Shown: positions 1-5,904, numbered from the stretch's first letter. The stretch: 5,949 nt of DNA from Solirubrobacterales bacterium (GCA_017354065.1 JAFMRN010000160.1:1-5949); one strand, 5' to 3'. The notes: a model not told the origin generated them from the sequence alone. Numbers and translations are program-made.

Positions 1-204
1 ATGGTCTCAGACAAGCCCGGGCGCCAGGCCGCGACCGAGGAACACGCCGCGATCATCGACGCGATCGAGGCCGGCGACATCGAACTGGCGCGTACCTTGA
101 TGCACCGGCATGTGACCCAGTCACGGCAGTTCATCAGCGCGCGTCTGCACGATGCCGAGACCGGCTCCGAGTCAGACGGCGACGCTCCCGTCTCAGCCGT
201 ATAG
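1..204 (+). CDS. GntR-family regulator with FCD domain, C-terminal fragment
   Basis: This is the last part of a FadR/FCD-type GntR transcription regulator, a DNA-binding protein whose C-terminal helical domain senses a small-molecule effector, often an organic acid. Visible in the 67 residues is the terminal FCD helix pair: an EEHAAIIDAIEAGD block followed by ARTLMHRHV. By family knowledge, the histidines at local residues 15 (EEH) and 37 (HRH) match two of the conserved metal/effector-binding histidines of FCD domains. No winged-helix DNA-binding domain is present, so the gene must start upstream. The ATG at position 1 is probably an internal methionine, because full-length members are about 220-250 residues. 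The stop is TAG at 202-204. The gene reads in the same direction as the aldehyde dehydrogenase operon that starts 93 bp downstream, which makes it the natural candidate for that operon's local regulator. Family assignment is fairly sure; the effector is unknown. A true short gene starting at position 1 is a less likely alternative. Confidence 0.8.
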   Translation: MVSDKPGRQAATEEHAAIIDAIEAGDIELARTLMHRHVTQSRQFISARLHDAETGSESDGDAPVSAV

Positions 205-232
205 CCGGCAGGTCTGGAACGCCGCTACGGCT

Positions 233-260
233 TTGACAGGCTCGCTCGCTGACGTATACA
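233..260 (+). promoter_or_regulatory. Sigma70-type promoter of the aldehyde dehydrogenase operon
   Basis: A perfect -35 hexamer TTGACA (233-238) is followed after 16 bp by TATACA (255-260), a reasonable -10. An alternative -10 is TACAGT (257-262), with an 18-bp spacer. Transcription would start near 266-270, giving a short leader that contains the AGGAGG ribosome binding site. The hexamers are seen in the sequence; promoter activity is inferred. This accounts for most of the 93-bp gap between the regulator and the dehydrogenase. Confidence 0.65.
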
Positions 261-266
261 GTATTC
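254..266 (+). promoter_or_regulatory. Candidate GntR/FCD operator overlapping the -10
   Basis: GTATACAGTATTC contains the palindromic core GTATAC. By established knowledge, FadR/FCD-type GntR regulators often bind TGTATACA- or TGGTATACCA-like palindromes. The site covers the -10 element, as a repressor site would. The gene just upstream encodes an FCD regulator, so local control is plausible. A near-copy (11 of 13 bases) lies on the minus strand at 3813-3825. Binding is inferred. Confidence 0.45.
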
Positions 267-284
267 AAAGATACGATCCGAAAC

Positions 285-290
285 AGGAGG
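285..290 (+). promoter_or_regulatory. Ribosome binding site that fixes the GTG start
   Basis: AGGAGG lies 7 nt before the GTG at 298. No comparable site precedes the alternative in-frame ATG at 337, so this site supports GTG as the start of the aldehyde dehydrogenase. Confidence 0.85.
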
Positions 291-297
291 ACCAGCG

Positions 298-1743
298 GTG
301 GCCGTAATCGAGACGCGCCTGGGAGATTTCCCGATCATGATCGGCGGCTCGCCACGCGCGACCGACGCGCGCCAGGAACTGTCCAGCCCGTACGACGGCT
401 CCGCGATAGCCACTGTCCACCTGGCCGCGGCAGCCGACGTCGAGGACGCGATTGGCAGGGCGGTGCGTGCCTTCGAACAGACACGCAGGCTCGCGTCCTG
501 GCAGCGCGAGCGTGTGCTGGAGCAGATCGCTGAGGGCATCGCCGAGCGTCGTGATCAGCTCGCACAGACAATCGCTCTGGAGGCGGGCAAGCCGCTGTCG
601 ACCGCGCTGGGCGAGGTCGACCGTGCGGTCTTCACCTTCCGCGTCGCCGCCGAGGAGAGCAAGCGGCTTGAGGGCAGGATCCTGGCGCTGGACTGGCTGG
701 CGGGCAACGAGGGCCGCCGTGCGGAGCTGCGGCCCGTGCCGCTAGGGCCCATCTCCGGCATCACGCCCTTCAACTTCCCGCTCAATCTCGTGGCCCACAA
801 GGTCGCCCCGGCGCTGGCCGCCGGCAACCCAATCCTGCTCAAGCCCGCGCCCCAGACCCCGCTCACCGCATTGGCGCTCGCTGAGATCGTCTCCGCCTCG
901 GATTGGCCCGCGGACGGGTTCGCGGTGCTGCCCTGCACAAATGAGACGGCGACACCACTGATTGAGGATGAGCGCATCAAGATGCTGAGCTTCACCGGCT
1001 CGCCGGGCGTTGGGTGGACGCTCAAGGCCCGCGCCGGGCGCAAGCGCGTGACCCTCGAGCTCGGCGGCAACGCCGCGGTCATCGTCGGGGCGGACACGGA
1101 CGTGCCCTATGCCGCCGAACGCATCGTCTGGGGAGCCTTCACCAACGCCGGCCAGGCCTGCATCTCGGTCCAGCGCGTTTACGCCCACACCGACATCGCC
1201 GCGCAGTTACAGAGCGAGATCGTCGCGCGCACGCGATTGCTGAAAACCGGGGACCCACTCGATCCCGCCACTGATGTCGGCCCGGTGATAGACGGACGCG
1301 CGGCCGATCGCATCGGTGCCTGGCTGGCCGAGGCGACCGCTGCCGGCGCCGTGGTCCTGACCGGCGGCCAGCGCGATCGCAACGTGTGGCAGCCGACCGT
1401 GCTGACCGACGTGCGCGAGGACATGCGTGTCAGCTGCGAGGAGGTCTTCGCGCCGCTGCTGTCGCTCGTTCCCTTTGACGATGTGGACGCGGCGATTGCC
1501 GCGGCAGACACGAGCCAGTTCGGGCTCCAGGCGGGGATTTTCACTAACGACACGCGGACGATCGAGCGCGCCTTTGACCGCATCGAGGTCGGCGGCTTGA
1601 TGGTCAACGACGTACCCACCTTCCGGATCGACCACATGCCTTACGGCGGCCTCAAGCAGTCCGGCCAAGGCCGTGAGGGCGTGCGTTATGCAATCGAGGA
1701 GATGACCCAACAGAAGCTTCTCACCATCAACAGCAGACCATGA
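298..1743 (+). CDS. NAD(P)-dependent aldehyde dehydrogenase (ALDH superfamily)
   Basis: This enzyme oxidises an aldehyde to its carboxylic acid in the cytoplasm using NAD or NADP. The full 481-residue length is normal for the superfamily. The transition-state asparagine is N159 (ITPFNFP) and the cofactor-binding lysine is K182 (LLKPAP). The Rossmann glycine region is SFTGSPG (231-237), the general base is E254 (LELGGN), the catalytic cysteine is C288 (GQACIS), and the cofactor-contacting glutamate is E382 (EEVFAP). The C-terminal signature is PYGGLKQSGQGREG. The start is GTG with an AGGAGG site 7 nt upstream. The residue three after K182 is proline (P185), where many NAD-preferring enzymes have glutamate. 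The sequence looks closest in style to lactaldehyde/ALDH21-like or phosphonate/sulfo-aldehyde dehydrogenases, but the substrate cannot be assigned. It is first in an operon with the VOC protein, 14 bp downstream. One TTA leucine codon occurs at 1207-1209. The fold and chemistry are near certain; the substrate is unknown. Confidence 0.95.
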   Translation: MAVIETRLGDFPIMIGGSPRATDARQELSSPYDGSAIATVHLAAAADVEDAIGRAVRAFEQTRRLASWQRERVLEQIAEGIAERRDQLAQTIALEAGKPLSTALGEVDRAVFTFRVAAEESKRLEGRILALDWLAGNEGRRAELRPVPLGPISGITPFNFPLNLVAHKVAPALAAGNPILLKPAPQTPLTALALAEIVSASDWPADGFAVLPCTNETATPLIEDERIKMLSFTGSPGVGWTLKARAGRKRVTLELGGNAAVIVGADTDVPYAAERIVWGAFTNAGQACISVQRVYAHTDIAAQLQSEIVARTRLLKTGDPLDPATDVGPVIDGRAADRIGAWLAEATAAGAVVLTGGQRDRNVWQPTVLTDVREDMRVSCEEVFAPLLSLVPFDDVDAAIAAADTSQFGLQAGIFTNDTRTIERAFDRIEVGGLMVNDVPTFRIDHMPYGGLKQSGQGREGVRYAIEEMTQQKLLTINSRP

Positions 1744-1757
1744 GGTAAGAGAGACAC

Positions 1758-2627
1758 ATGCCCACTACAGAATCCCTTCCGACCACGCTGACGCTTGGGG
1801 CGGTCCACCTCAACGTCAGTGATCTCCAGCGCTCGGTCGCCTGGTATGAGCGCTCCCTCGGGCTCCGCGTCGTTGATCAGGCCTCGGACCGGGTGGCTCT
1901 CGGCGACGGTGACAGCGCTGTGGTTGAACTGCATGAGCGCCCCGATGCCCGCCCCGCGACCGAGAATGAGGCGTCGCTGTTTCACTACTGCCTCCTGTAT
2001 CCCACGCGCGCCGAGCTCGCGCGGGCGCTGCGCCGCATCCGGACGACGGGCACGCCGGTCACGAACATGAACGACCGGCACACGCACGAGGCCGTGTACC
2101 TCAACGATCCCGACGGAACCAACGTGGAGCTGGCCTGGGATCGCCCACGCGAGCAGTGGCCCGAGACACCCTACGGACACCCGCCGGTGGAACTCGACGT
2201 CGACGGCCTGCTCGCCACGATCGCCAATGAGGAGACGCTCGCGCCCTCAGTCGGCGAGGGCCTACGCGTCGGCCACCTCCACTTCAGCGTCGGCGACCTG
2301 GACAGGGCGATCAGCTTCTACCGCGATGTGCTCGGTCTGGACCTCAAGTACTACGTGGACACGAGCGAGAAGTACAAGGCTGGGGCCTTCTTCTCCGTCG
2401 GCGGCTACCACCACCACATGGCCGCAAACCTCGCCAAGGGCAAGAACGTCGGCCCGCTGGCGCAGGACGCGCTGGGCGTCGTCCACTGGACCATCGAGCT
2501 GCAAGACGCGGGCGACGTGGCAGCCGCGCGGGACCGCATCGCCTCGGCCGGCGCCGCGGTCACAGACATCGAGGGCGGTTTCATCGCGCTCGATCCCTGG
2601 AGCATCCCGGTTCACGTCATCAGCTGA
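1758..2627 (+). CDS. Two-domain VOC protein, CatE-like putative extradiol dioxygenase
   Basis: This 289-residue protein has two vicinal-oxygen-chelate domains, about residues 11-130 and 168-289, as in type I extradiol (catechol 2,3-) dioxygenases and the CatE/YfiE group. Both begin with the typical strand-helix motif: VHLNVSD...WYERSLGL and LHFSVGDLDRAISFYRDVLGL. The N-terminal domain keeps candidate metal ligands at all four canonical strand positions (H17, E57, H76, E124 in DPDGTNVEL), like glyoxalase I. The C-terminal domain has H175, the GGYHHHMAANL segment (H218-H220) typical of CatE-like proteins, H243 and H286; in the last position most catalytic VOC sites carry Glu. The ATG is 14 bp after the dehydrogenase stop. 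A GAGG at 1742-1745 overlaps that stop, and AGAGAG lies nearer the start, so it is probably translated from the same mRNA. The likely role is ring cleavage or another metal-dependent step whose aldehyde product feeds the upstream dehydrogenase. A glyoxalase-like lyase or isomerase is the main alternative. Confidence 0.85.
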   Translation: MPTTESLPTTLTLGAVHLNVSDLQRSVAWYERSLGLRVVDQASDRVALGDGDSAVVELHERPDARPATENEASLFHYCLLYPTRAELARALRRIRTTGTPVTNMNDRHTHEAVYLNDPDGTNVELAWDRPREQWPETPYGHPPVELDVDGLLATIANEETLAPSVGEGLRVGHLHFSVGDLDRAISFYRDVLGLDLKYYVDTSEKYKAGAFFSVGGYHHHMAANLAKGKNVGPLAQDALGVVHWTIELQDAGDVAAARDRIASAGAAVTDIEGGFIALDPWSIPVHVIS

Positions 2628-2641
2628 GCGGAAGCGAGACA

Positions 2642-2666
2642 GGCCCCGGTCTCCAAGACCGGGGCC
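2642..2666. terminator. Hairpin terminator between convergent genes
   Basis: GGCCCCGGTCT (2642-2652) and AGACCGGGGCC (2656-2666) form a perfect 11-bp stem with a CCA loop. It lies 14 bp after the VOC gene stop and 13 bp from the stop of the convergent binding-protein gene, so it can serve both strands. No T-run follows on either side, which is common for actinobacterial terminators. The hairpin is seen; termination is inferred. Confidence 0.8.
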
Positions 2667-2679
2667 CGATCAATGATCG

Positions 2680-3762
2680 TCAGCTGCCGCTCTGTGCTTT
2701 CGTGGCGTAGCTCGGGTCGAACAGCTTGCTGGCGTCAAACCCCTTGGCGGCCGGCTGGCTCGAGGACAGGGCCGTCAGCACGCTTTTCTCGGAGGCGAGG
2801 TCCGGTACCACGGTGTTGTCGGTTGCCTTCTTCACGTCCTGGTACGCCTCGGTGGCCTCAGCGGTGGTGTAGCTGTCGGTCTTGGCGATCAACGGCACCG
2901 CCACCGACTCATGCGACTTGTAGTAGGGGATCGCCTGGTACAGCGCGCGCAGAACCTTGACCGTCGTGTTGTGCGCGGCGGTACTTGACAGCTTCTGGCT
3001 ATCGGCGATCACGCCGACACCCACAGCGCTGGGGTTGGAACGGAAGTCCTCTACCACGTGAGTTGAAGGAACCAGCTTCTTCAAGGTCTTCAGCTGCCAG
3101 GGGTTGGCGCCGCTCAGCGCGGCGGCCGACCCCTTCTCAAATGCGGTGATCTCGTCCGGGAAGGAGCCGAGCGGCACCTCATGCATCGTGATCCCGTTCT
3201 GGTGGTTCGAGATCTGGGCGAGGAAGTCAGACAGTGCCCCGGTGGACGAGATGGCGACCGTCTTGTTGTTCAGGTCCTTGATCGTGGCGGCGTCCTTGTT
3301 CGCCACGATTTGGGCGTCTATGTACTTCTCCCACTGACCTACATATTCCAGCGGCGTGCCGTTGACCGCACCGATCTCCGCGGCGGGTGCGCCCATCACC
3401 ACGAAGTTGACGCTGCCCGAGATCAGCGCGGGGAGAGCGGCAGAGGGCGACAGGAACTTCAGCGTCACATTGATCCCGTTTTTCTTGAAGAAGCCGCCGG
3501 CTTTAGCGACGACCGGGAGTATCTGGTCGGCCGTCGGGGCCGTGTAGGCGATCGTCACGTTCGTGGTTCCCGAACGCGATGGCGACCATGAGGCCGCGCT
3601 GTTGGAGCCGCTTGCGCTGCTCGATGAACTCGACCCGCACGCGGCGACCCCCGAGGCCAGCAGCACCGCACCGGCGACGGCTGCGGTGCCGCGAAGCCCG
3701 GAGCGCCGGCGGGTCTCATGGCTGCTCCGGCTCAGGGACCGGCTTCGATGAGTTTGCTGCAC
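2680..3762 (-). CDS. ABC transporter substrate-binding lipoprotein, NitT/TauT (NMT1/SsuA-like) family
   Basis: This 360-residue extracytoplasmic binding protein would capture a small ligand and deliver it to an ABC importer. The N-terminus has a basic region (RSSHETRRR), a hydrophobic stretch (about residues 25-41) and a lipobox GVAAC with cysteine C42 as the lipid anchor. A poly-serine, low-complexity linker runs to about residue 65. The mature part starts with a strand TNVTIAYT, then PVVAKAGGFFKKNGINVTL (84-101), the hallmark of SsuA/TauA/ThiY-type proteins. ALISGSVNFVVMGAPAAE (112-129) and the hinge-region strand KTVAISSTGALSD follow. The start is GTG (3762-3760), with GAGGAG 6 nt upstream on the coding strand. 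Members bind sulfonates, nitrate, aromatic acids, pyrimidines or other small ligands; the substrate is not predictable here. No permease or ATPase gene adjoins it, which is unusual. It is convergent with the VOC gene and divergent from the oxidoreductase. A twin-arginine-like RRSGLR is present but does not fit the Tat consensus well. Confidence 0.92.
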   Translation of the reverse strand: MQQTHRSRSLSRSSHETRRRSGLRGTAAVAGAVLLASGVAACGSSSSSSASGSNSAASWSPSRSGTTNVTIAYTAPTADQILPVVAKAGGFFKKNGINVTLKFLSPSAALPALISGSVNFVVMGAPAAEIGAVNGTPLEYVGQWEKYIDAQIVANKDAATIKDLNNKTVAISSTGALSDFLAQISNHQNGITMHEVPLGSFPDEITAFEKGSAAALSGANPWQLKTLKKLVPSTHVVEDFRSNPSAVGVGVIADSQKLSSTAAHNTTVKVLRALYQAIPYYKSHESVAVPLIAKTDSYTTAEATEAYQDVKKATDNTVVPDLASEKSVLTALSSSQPAAKGFDASKLFDPSYATKAQSGS

Positions 3763-3816
3763 GGACCTCTCCTCAAGTGTGAACGTTGCTCGACCCTCCC
3801 TCCAGAGGATCTGACT

Positions 3817-3845
3817 ACTGTATCCACTTTAGAGACCGAGGACAA
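3817..3845 (-). promoter_or_regulatory. Probable promoter of the substrate-binding protein gene
   Basis: Read on the minus strand, TTGTCC (3845-3840, four of six matches to consensus) is followed by a 17-bp spacer and TACAGT (3822-3817, four of six). The -10 lies inside GGATACAGTAGTC (3825-3813), which matches the -10 region of the aldehyde dehydrogenase promoter at 11 of 13 bases in the same orientation. This suggests joint control of the two transcripts. The leader would be roughly 50 nt. Confidence 0.5.
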
Positions 3846-3877
3846 GTGGTATCCGGCCTCCTCTACCAAAGCAAAAC

Positions 3878-3885
3878 AAAGGAGA
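3878..3885 (+). promoter_or_regulatory. Ribosome binding site for the DUF1932 oxidoreductase
   Basis: AAAGGAGA ends 4 nt before the ATG at 3890, with the GGAG core 5 nt away. A second in-frame ATG follows at 3896 (Met-Gly-Met), at a spacing of 11 nt from GGAG. The first is preferred, but the second cannot be excluded. Confidence 0.7.
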
Positions 3886-3889
3886 ACTG

Positions 3890-4807
3890 ATGGGAATGAG
3901 CGGCGCTGTGGGTGGGTCTGCTCGGCGTCTCGGGATCATCGGGCTCGGAGAGGCCGGTGGCGCCATCGCGTCTGGCCTGCACGAAGCCCGCGGCGAGCCG
4001 ATCCCGGGTTTTGATCTGCGCAACGACGATCCGAGCTTCAGCCAGCGGATCGCGGATCAGGGGGTCGCGCCCTGCGGCTCAATCGCCGAGCTCACGCGTC
4101 AATGCGATGTGCTGGTGTGCCTGACCTCGGCCAAGGTGGCCGTCGACACGGCCGTGGCAGTTGCTGCGCACCTCGGTGTGTCTGACATCTACGTCGACCT
4201 CAACTCGGCAAGCCCGGGAACCAAGGCCGCTGCCGCGGAGATCGTTGAGCGTGCGGGCGCCCGGTTCATCGACGGTGCGGTGATGGCCGCTGTCCCGCCG
4301 AAGCGCCACCGCGTGCCGATCCTGCTGAGCGGCGCCGGCGCGGGGGCGGCGGCCGCGACTCTGACCCGGTTGGGGCTGAACGTCGAGGCGATCGGTGACA
4401 CGCCGGGTCAGGCCTCCGCCGTCAAGATGTTGAGGAGCTCGGTGCTGAAGGGGGTCAACGCGCTGGTGCTCGAATGCCTACAGGCGGCCGCCGCATATGG
4501 GGTTACGGATCGCGTGCTCGCGTCGATTGACAACAGCATGCCCTTCGATGACTGGCGGGCGCTCGCCAACTACACCTTGAGCCGCGAAACGGTGCACGGC
4601 CAACGGCGGGCCGAGGAGCTGCGCCAAGCCGCCGCGACGATCAGAGCCGCCGGGGTCGAGCCGCTCGTGGCCGAGGCCGGGGCGCGCCGGATCCAGGCAT
4701 TTATGGACGAGCCCGCGGGTAAGCCGCTTGCTGCCAGCATGCGCGACAGCGACGGCGGCGCGGATCTCGTGGCGAGGCTGACGGACCTCGTGCTTGCTGG
4801 TGACTGA
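3890..4807 (+). CDS. NAD(P)-dependent oxidoreductase, 6PGDH/beta-hydroxyacid dehydrogenase-like with DUF1932 C-terminus
   Basis: This is a 305-residue member of the beta-hydroxyacid/6-phosphogluconate dehydrogenase superfamily, cytoplasmic. The Rossmann domain (about residues 12-165) opens with the dinucleotide motif GIIGLGEAG (G18, G20, G23). The aspartate in GFDLRNDD (D42) ends the second strand and may favour NAD over NADP. The substrate-side motif is DLNSASPGTK (103-112), followed by DGAVMAAVPP (128-137). The catalytic lysine is probably K179 in GQASAVKMLRS. The all-helical C-terminal part (about 180-300) has the KGVNALVLECLQAA pattern typical of the DUF1932 branch. That branch is often annotated simply as NAD(P)-dependent oxidoreductase, and its substrates are mostly unknown. 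It is divergent from the binding-protein gene across a 127-bp control region. It ends 5 bp before the stop of the convergent MetE-like gene. In this locus it could oxidise a hydroxy acid or alcohol, or reduce a keto intermediate; that part is inference. Confidence 0.9.
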   Translation: MGMSGAVGGSARRLGIIGLGEAGGAIASGLHEARGEPIPGFDLRNDDPSFSQRIADQGVAPCGSIAELTRQCDVLVCLTSAKVAVDTAVAVAAHLGVSDIYVDLNSASPGTKAAAAEIVERAGARFIDGAVMAAVPPKRHRVPILLSGAGAGAAAATLTRLGLNVEAIGDTPGQASAVKMLRSSVLKGVNALVLECLQAAAAYGVTDRVLASIDNSMPFDDWRALANYTLSRETVHGQRRAEELRQAAATIRAAGVEPLVAEAGARRIQAFMDEPAGKPLAASMRDSDGGADLVARLTDLVLAGD

Positions 4808-4812
4808 CCGGG

Positions 4813-5904
4813 TTAGGGCCACACACGCTGGGCGACCCGCGCAACAAGCTCCAGCTTGCGGCGCTGATCGTCCTCGCTGACCGGGTTGCCCTCCGCCGTG
4901 GACGCGAAGCCGCACTGCGTGGAGATCGCGAGCTGGTCGACGCTGACGTGCGCTGTGGCGGCCTCGATCCGCGCCACCAGGCCGTTCTCGGGCTCCAGTT
5001 CGCCGCGCTTGGTTGTCACGAGCCCGAGCACGGCGACCTTGCCCGGGGGCAGGGCGGCCAGGCACTCGAAGCTGCCCGAGCGCTCGTCATCGAACTCCAG
5101 CATGAAGGTGTCGAGCCGCGTGAGGCCGTTGAAGAACGTCTCTGACAGAGCCTCGTAACCGCCCTGCTTGCGCCACATCCCGCGGAGGTTTCCGCGACAC
5201 AGGTGCACGGCGAACTTCACCGCCGGATCGACCGGCTCGGTGATTTGGTTGATCAGCGAGCACGCCGTGGCGATCAGATCGTCCGGGTCAACTCCCTTGG
5301 CCGTCAGGTCCTTCCGCGTTGAGGGGTCGACCACCGCCGTCAGGTCTGGCGCGTCGAACTGGATGTAGCGACAGCCGGCTGCCACGAGGTCAGCCACCAC
5401 GCCGGCGAGGATCGTTGCGCTGTCCTGGAACATCTCAGAAGGGTCCGGGTAGGCGCCCGCGCTGAACTCGGGCTTCCAGCGTGACAGCAGGTAGGTCGGA
5501 CTGGGGATCGTCACCTTTACCGGCAGTCGCGCGTGCGCGTTCGCGAAATCGAAATACGCGGCCTCCGCGTTGCCGGTGGAGATCAGCTTCTCGGTTATCA
5601 CGGCCATGTCACTGGTCTGCTGGGCCGCGCCGCTGTTATCGCGCCACGGGTCGGCCTGTCCCTGACCGGTCCCGAACGCGTTGAGCCCAGCGAGCAGCGG
5701 ATCGGCGAAGTGGCGCCGGCGCATCTCGCCGTCGGTACAGACGTCGAGCCCGCAGTCGGCCTGGGTCCGCAGCGCCGCCAGTATCGCGGCCTCCTGCGCG
5801 GCGACGAGCGCGCTCGCTGAGATCCGGCCCGCCGCGTACTCGGCGGCGGACTGCTGTAGCGCTGGGGGGCGCAGTAGCGATCCGACGACCTCTGCGCGGT
5901 ACAC
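4813..5904 (-). CDS. MetE-like zinc methyltransferase-family protein (short form, C-terminal MetE domain only)
   Basis: This 363-residue protein corresponds to the catalytic (C-terminal) barrel of cobalamin-independent methionine synthase. It lacks the N-terminal MetE half of the roughly 750-residue enzyme. The opening YRAEVVGSLLRP is typical of the short family. CTDGEMRR (56-63), IPSPTYLLSRW and YIQFDAPDL (180-188) follow. Candidate zinc ligands fit the MetE pattern His-x-Cys...Glu...Cys: H234 and C236 (HLCRGN), E270 (LEFDDE) and C331 (STQCGFAS). Short MetE paralogues transfer methyl groups to thiols from various donors; epoxyalkane:coenzyme M transferase, a thiol alkylating enzyme, belongs to the same superfamily. 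True methionine synthesis is not assured. The GTG at 5904 is the only start codon visible in frame. The frame stays open to the window edge, encoding ...GKPVPV before the Y, and only a weak GGGGA lies upstream. The real start may therefore be beyond 5949. The gene ends with TAA, 5 bp from the convergent oxidoreductase stop, with no clear hairpin between them. Confidence 0.88.
   Translation of the reverse strand: MYRAEVVGSLLRPPALQQSAAEYAAGRISASALVAAQEAAILAALRTQADCGLDVCTDGEMRRRHFADPLLAGLNAFGTGQGQADPWRDNSGAAQQTSDMAVITEKLISTGNAEAAYFDFANAHARLPVKVTIPSPTYLLSRWKPEFSAGAYPDPSEMFQDSATILAGVVADLVAAGCRYIQFDAPDLTAVVDPSTRKDLTAKGVDPDDLIATACSLINQITEPVDPAVKFAVHLCRGNLRGMWRKQGGYEALSETFFNGLTRLDTFMLEFDDERSGSFECLAALPPGKVAVLGLVTTKRGELEPENGLVARIEAATAHVSVDQLAISTQCGFASTAEGNPVSEDDQRRKLELVARVAQRVWP

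Larger units (their letters stand above)
3763..3889. promoter_or_regulatory. Divergent control region between binding-protein and oxidoreductase genes
   Basis: This 127-bp gap must hold promoters for both divergent genes. It contains two copies of GGATAC on the minus strand (3820-3825 and 3849-3854), 29 bp apart. It also has an inverted pair CCACTT (3824-3829) / AAGTGG (3844-3849) and a second inverted pair TGGTA (3847-3851) / TACCA (3864-3868). TGGTAT-type half-sites are typical of several FCD-GntR regulators. I could not pick a convincing promoter for the plus-strand gene. The repeats are seen; the operator role is inferred. Confidence 0.5.

Noticed and set aside
555..1188. Overlapping long minus-strand open frames opposite the aldehyde dehydrogenase (555-1097 and 742-1188)
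   Set aside because: High-GC shadow frames; the translations show no family motifs and the plus strand is clearly coding.
1686..2180. Minus-strand open frame of 164 residues across the ALDH/VOC junction
   Set aside because: Lies opposite two well-supported genes, with no recognisable domain and no convincing ribosome binding site.
2667..2679. Short inverted repeat CGATC-AAT-GATCG next to the terminator
   Set aside because: Only 5 bp with a 3-nt loop; too weak to call a second terminator or an operator.
2673..2960. Plus-strand open frame of 95 residues opposite the binding-protein gene
   Set aside because: Ser/Arg/Pro-rich shadow translation with no domain.
3699..3708. Twin-arginine-like RRSGLR in the binding-protein signal peptide
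   Set aside because: Lacks the hydrophobic residue expected before the leucine; the lipobox and n-region fit a normal Sec lipoprotein signal equally well.
4809..4839. CGGGT ... ACCCG pairing between the convergent oxidoreductase and MetE-like genes
   Set aside because: Five base pairs with a 21-nt loop inside coding sequence; not a credible terminator.
4478..5065. Minus-strand open frame of 195 residues spanning the end of the oxidoreductase and the MetE-like gene
   Set aside because: Arg/Gly/Ala-rich low-complexity translation typical of a wrong frame; crosses two supported genes.
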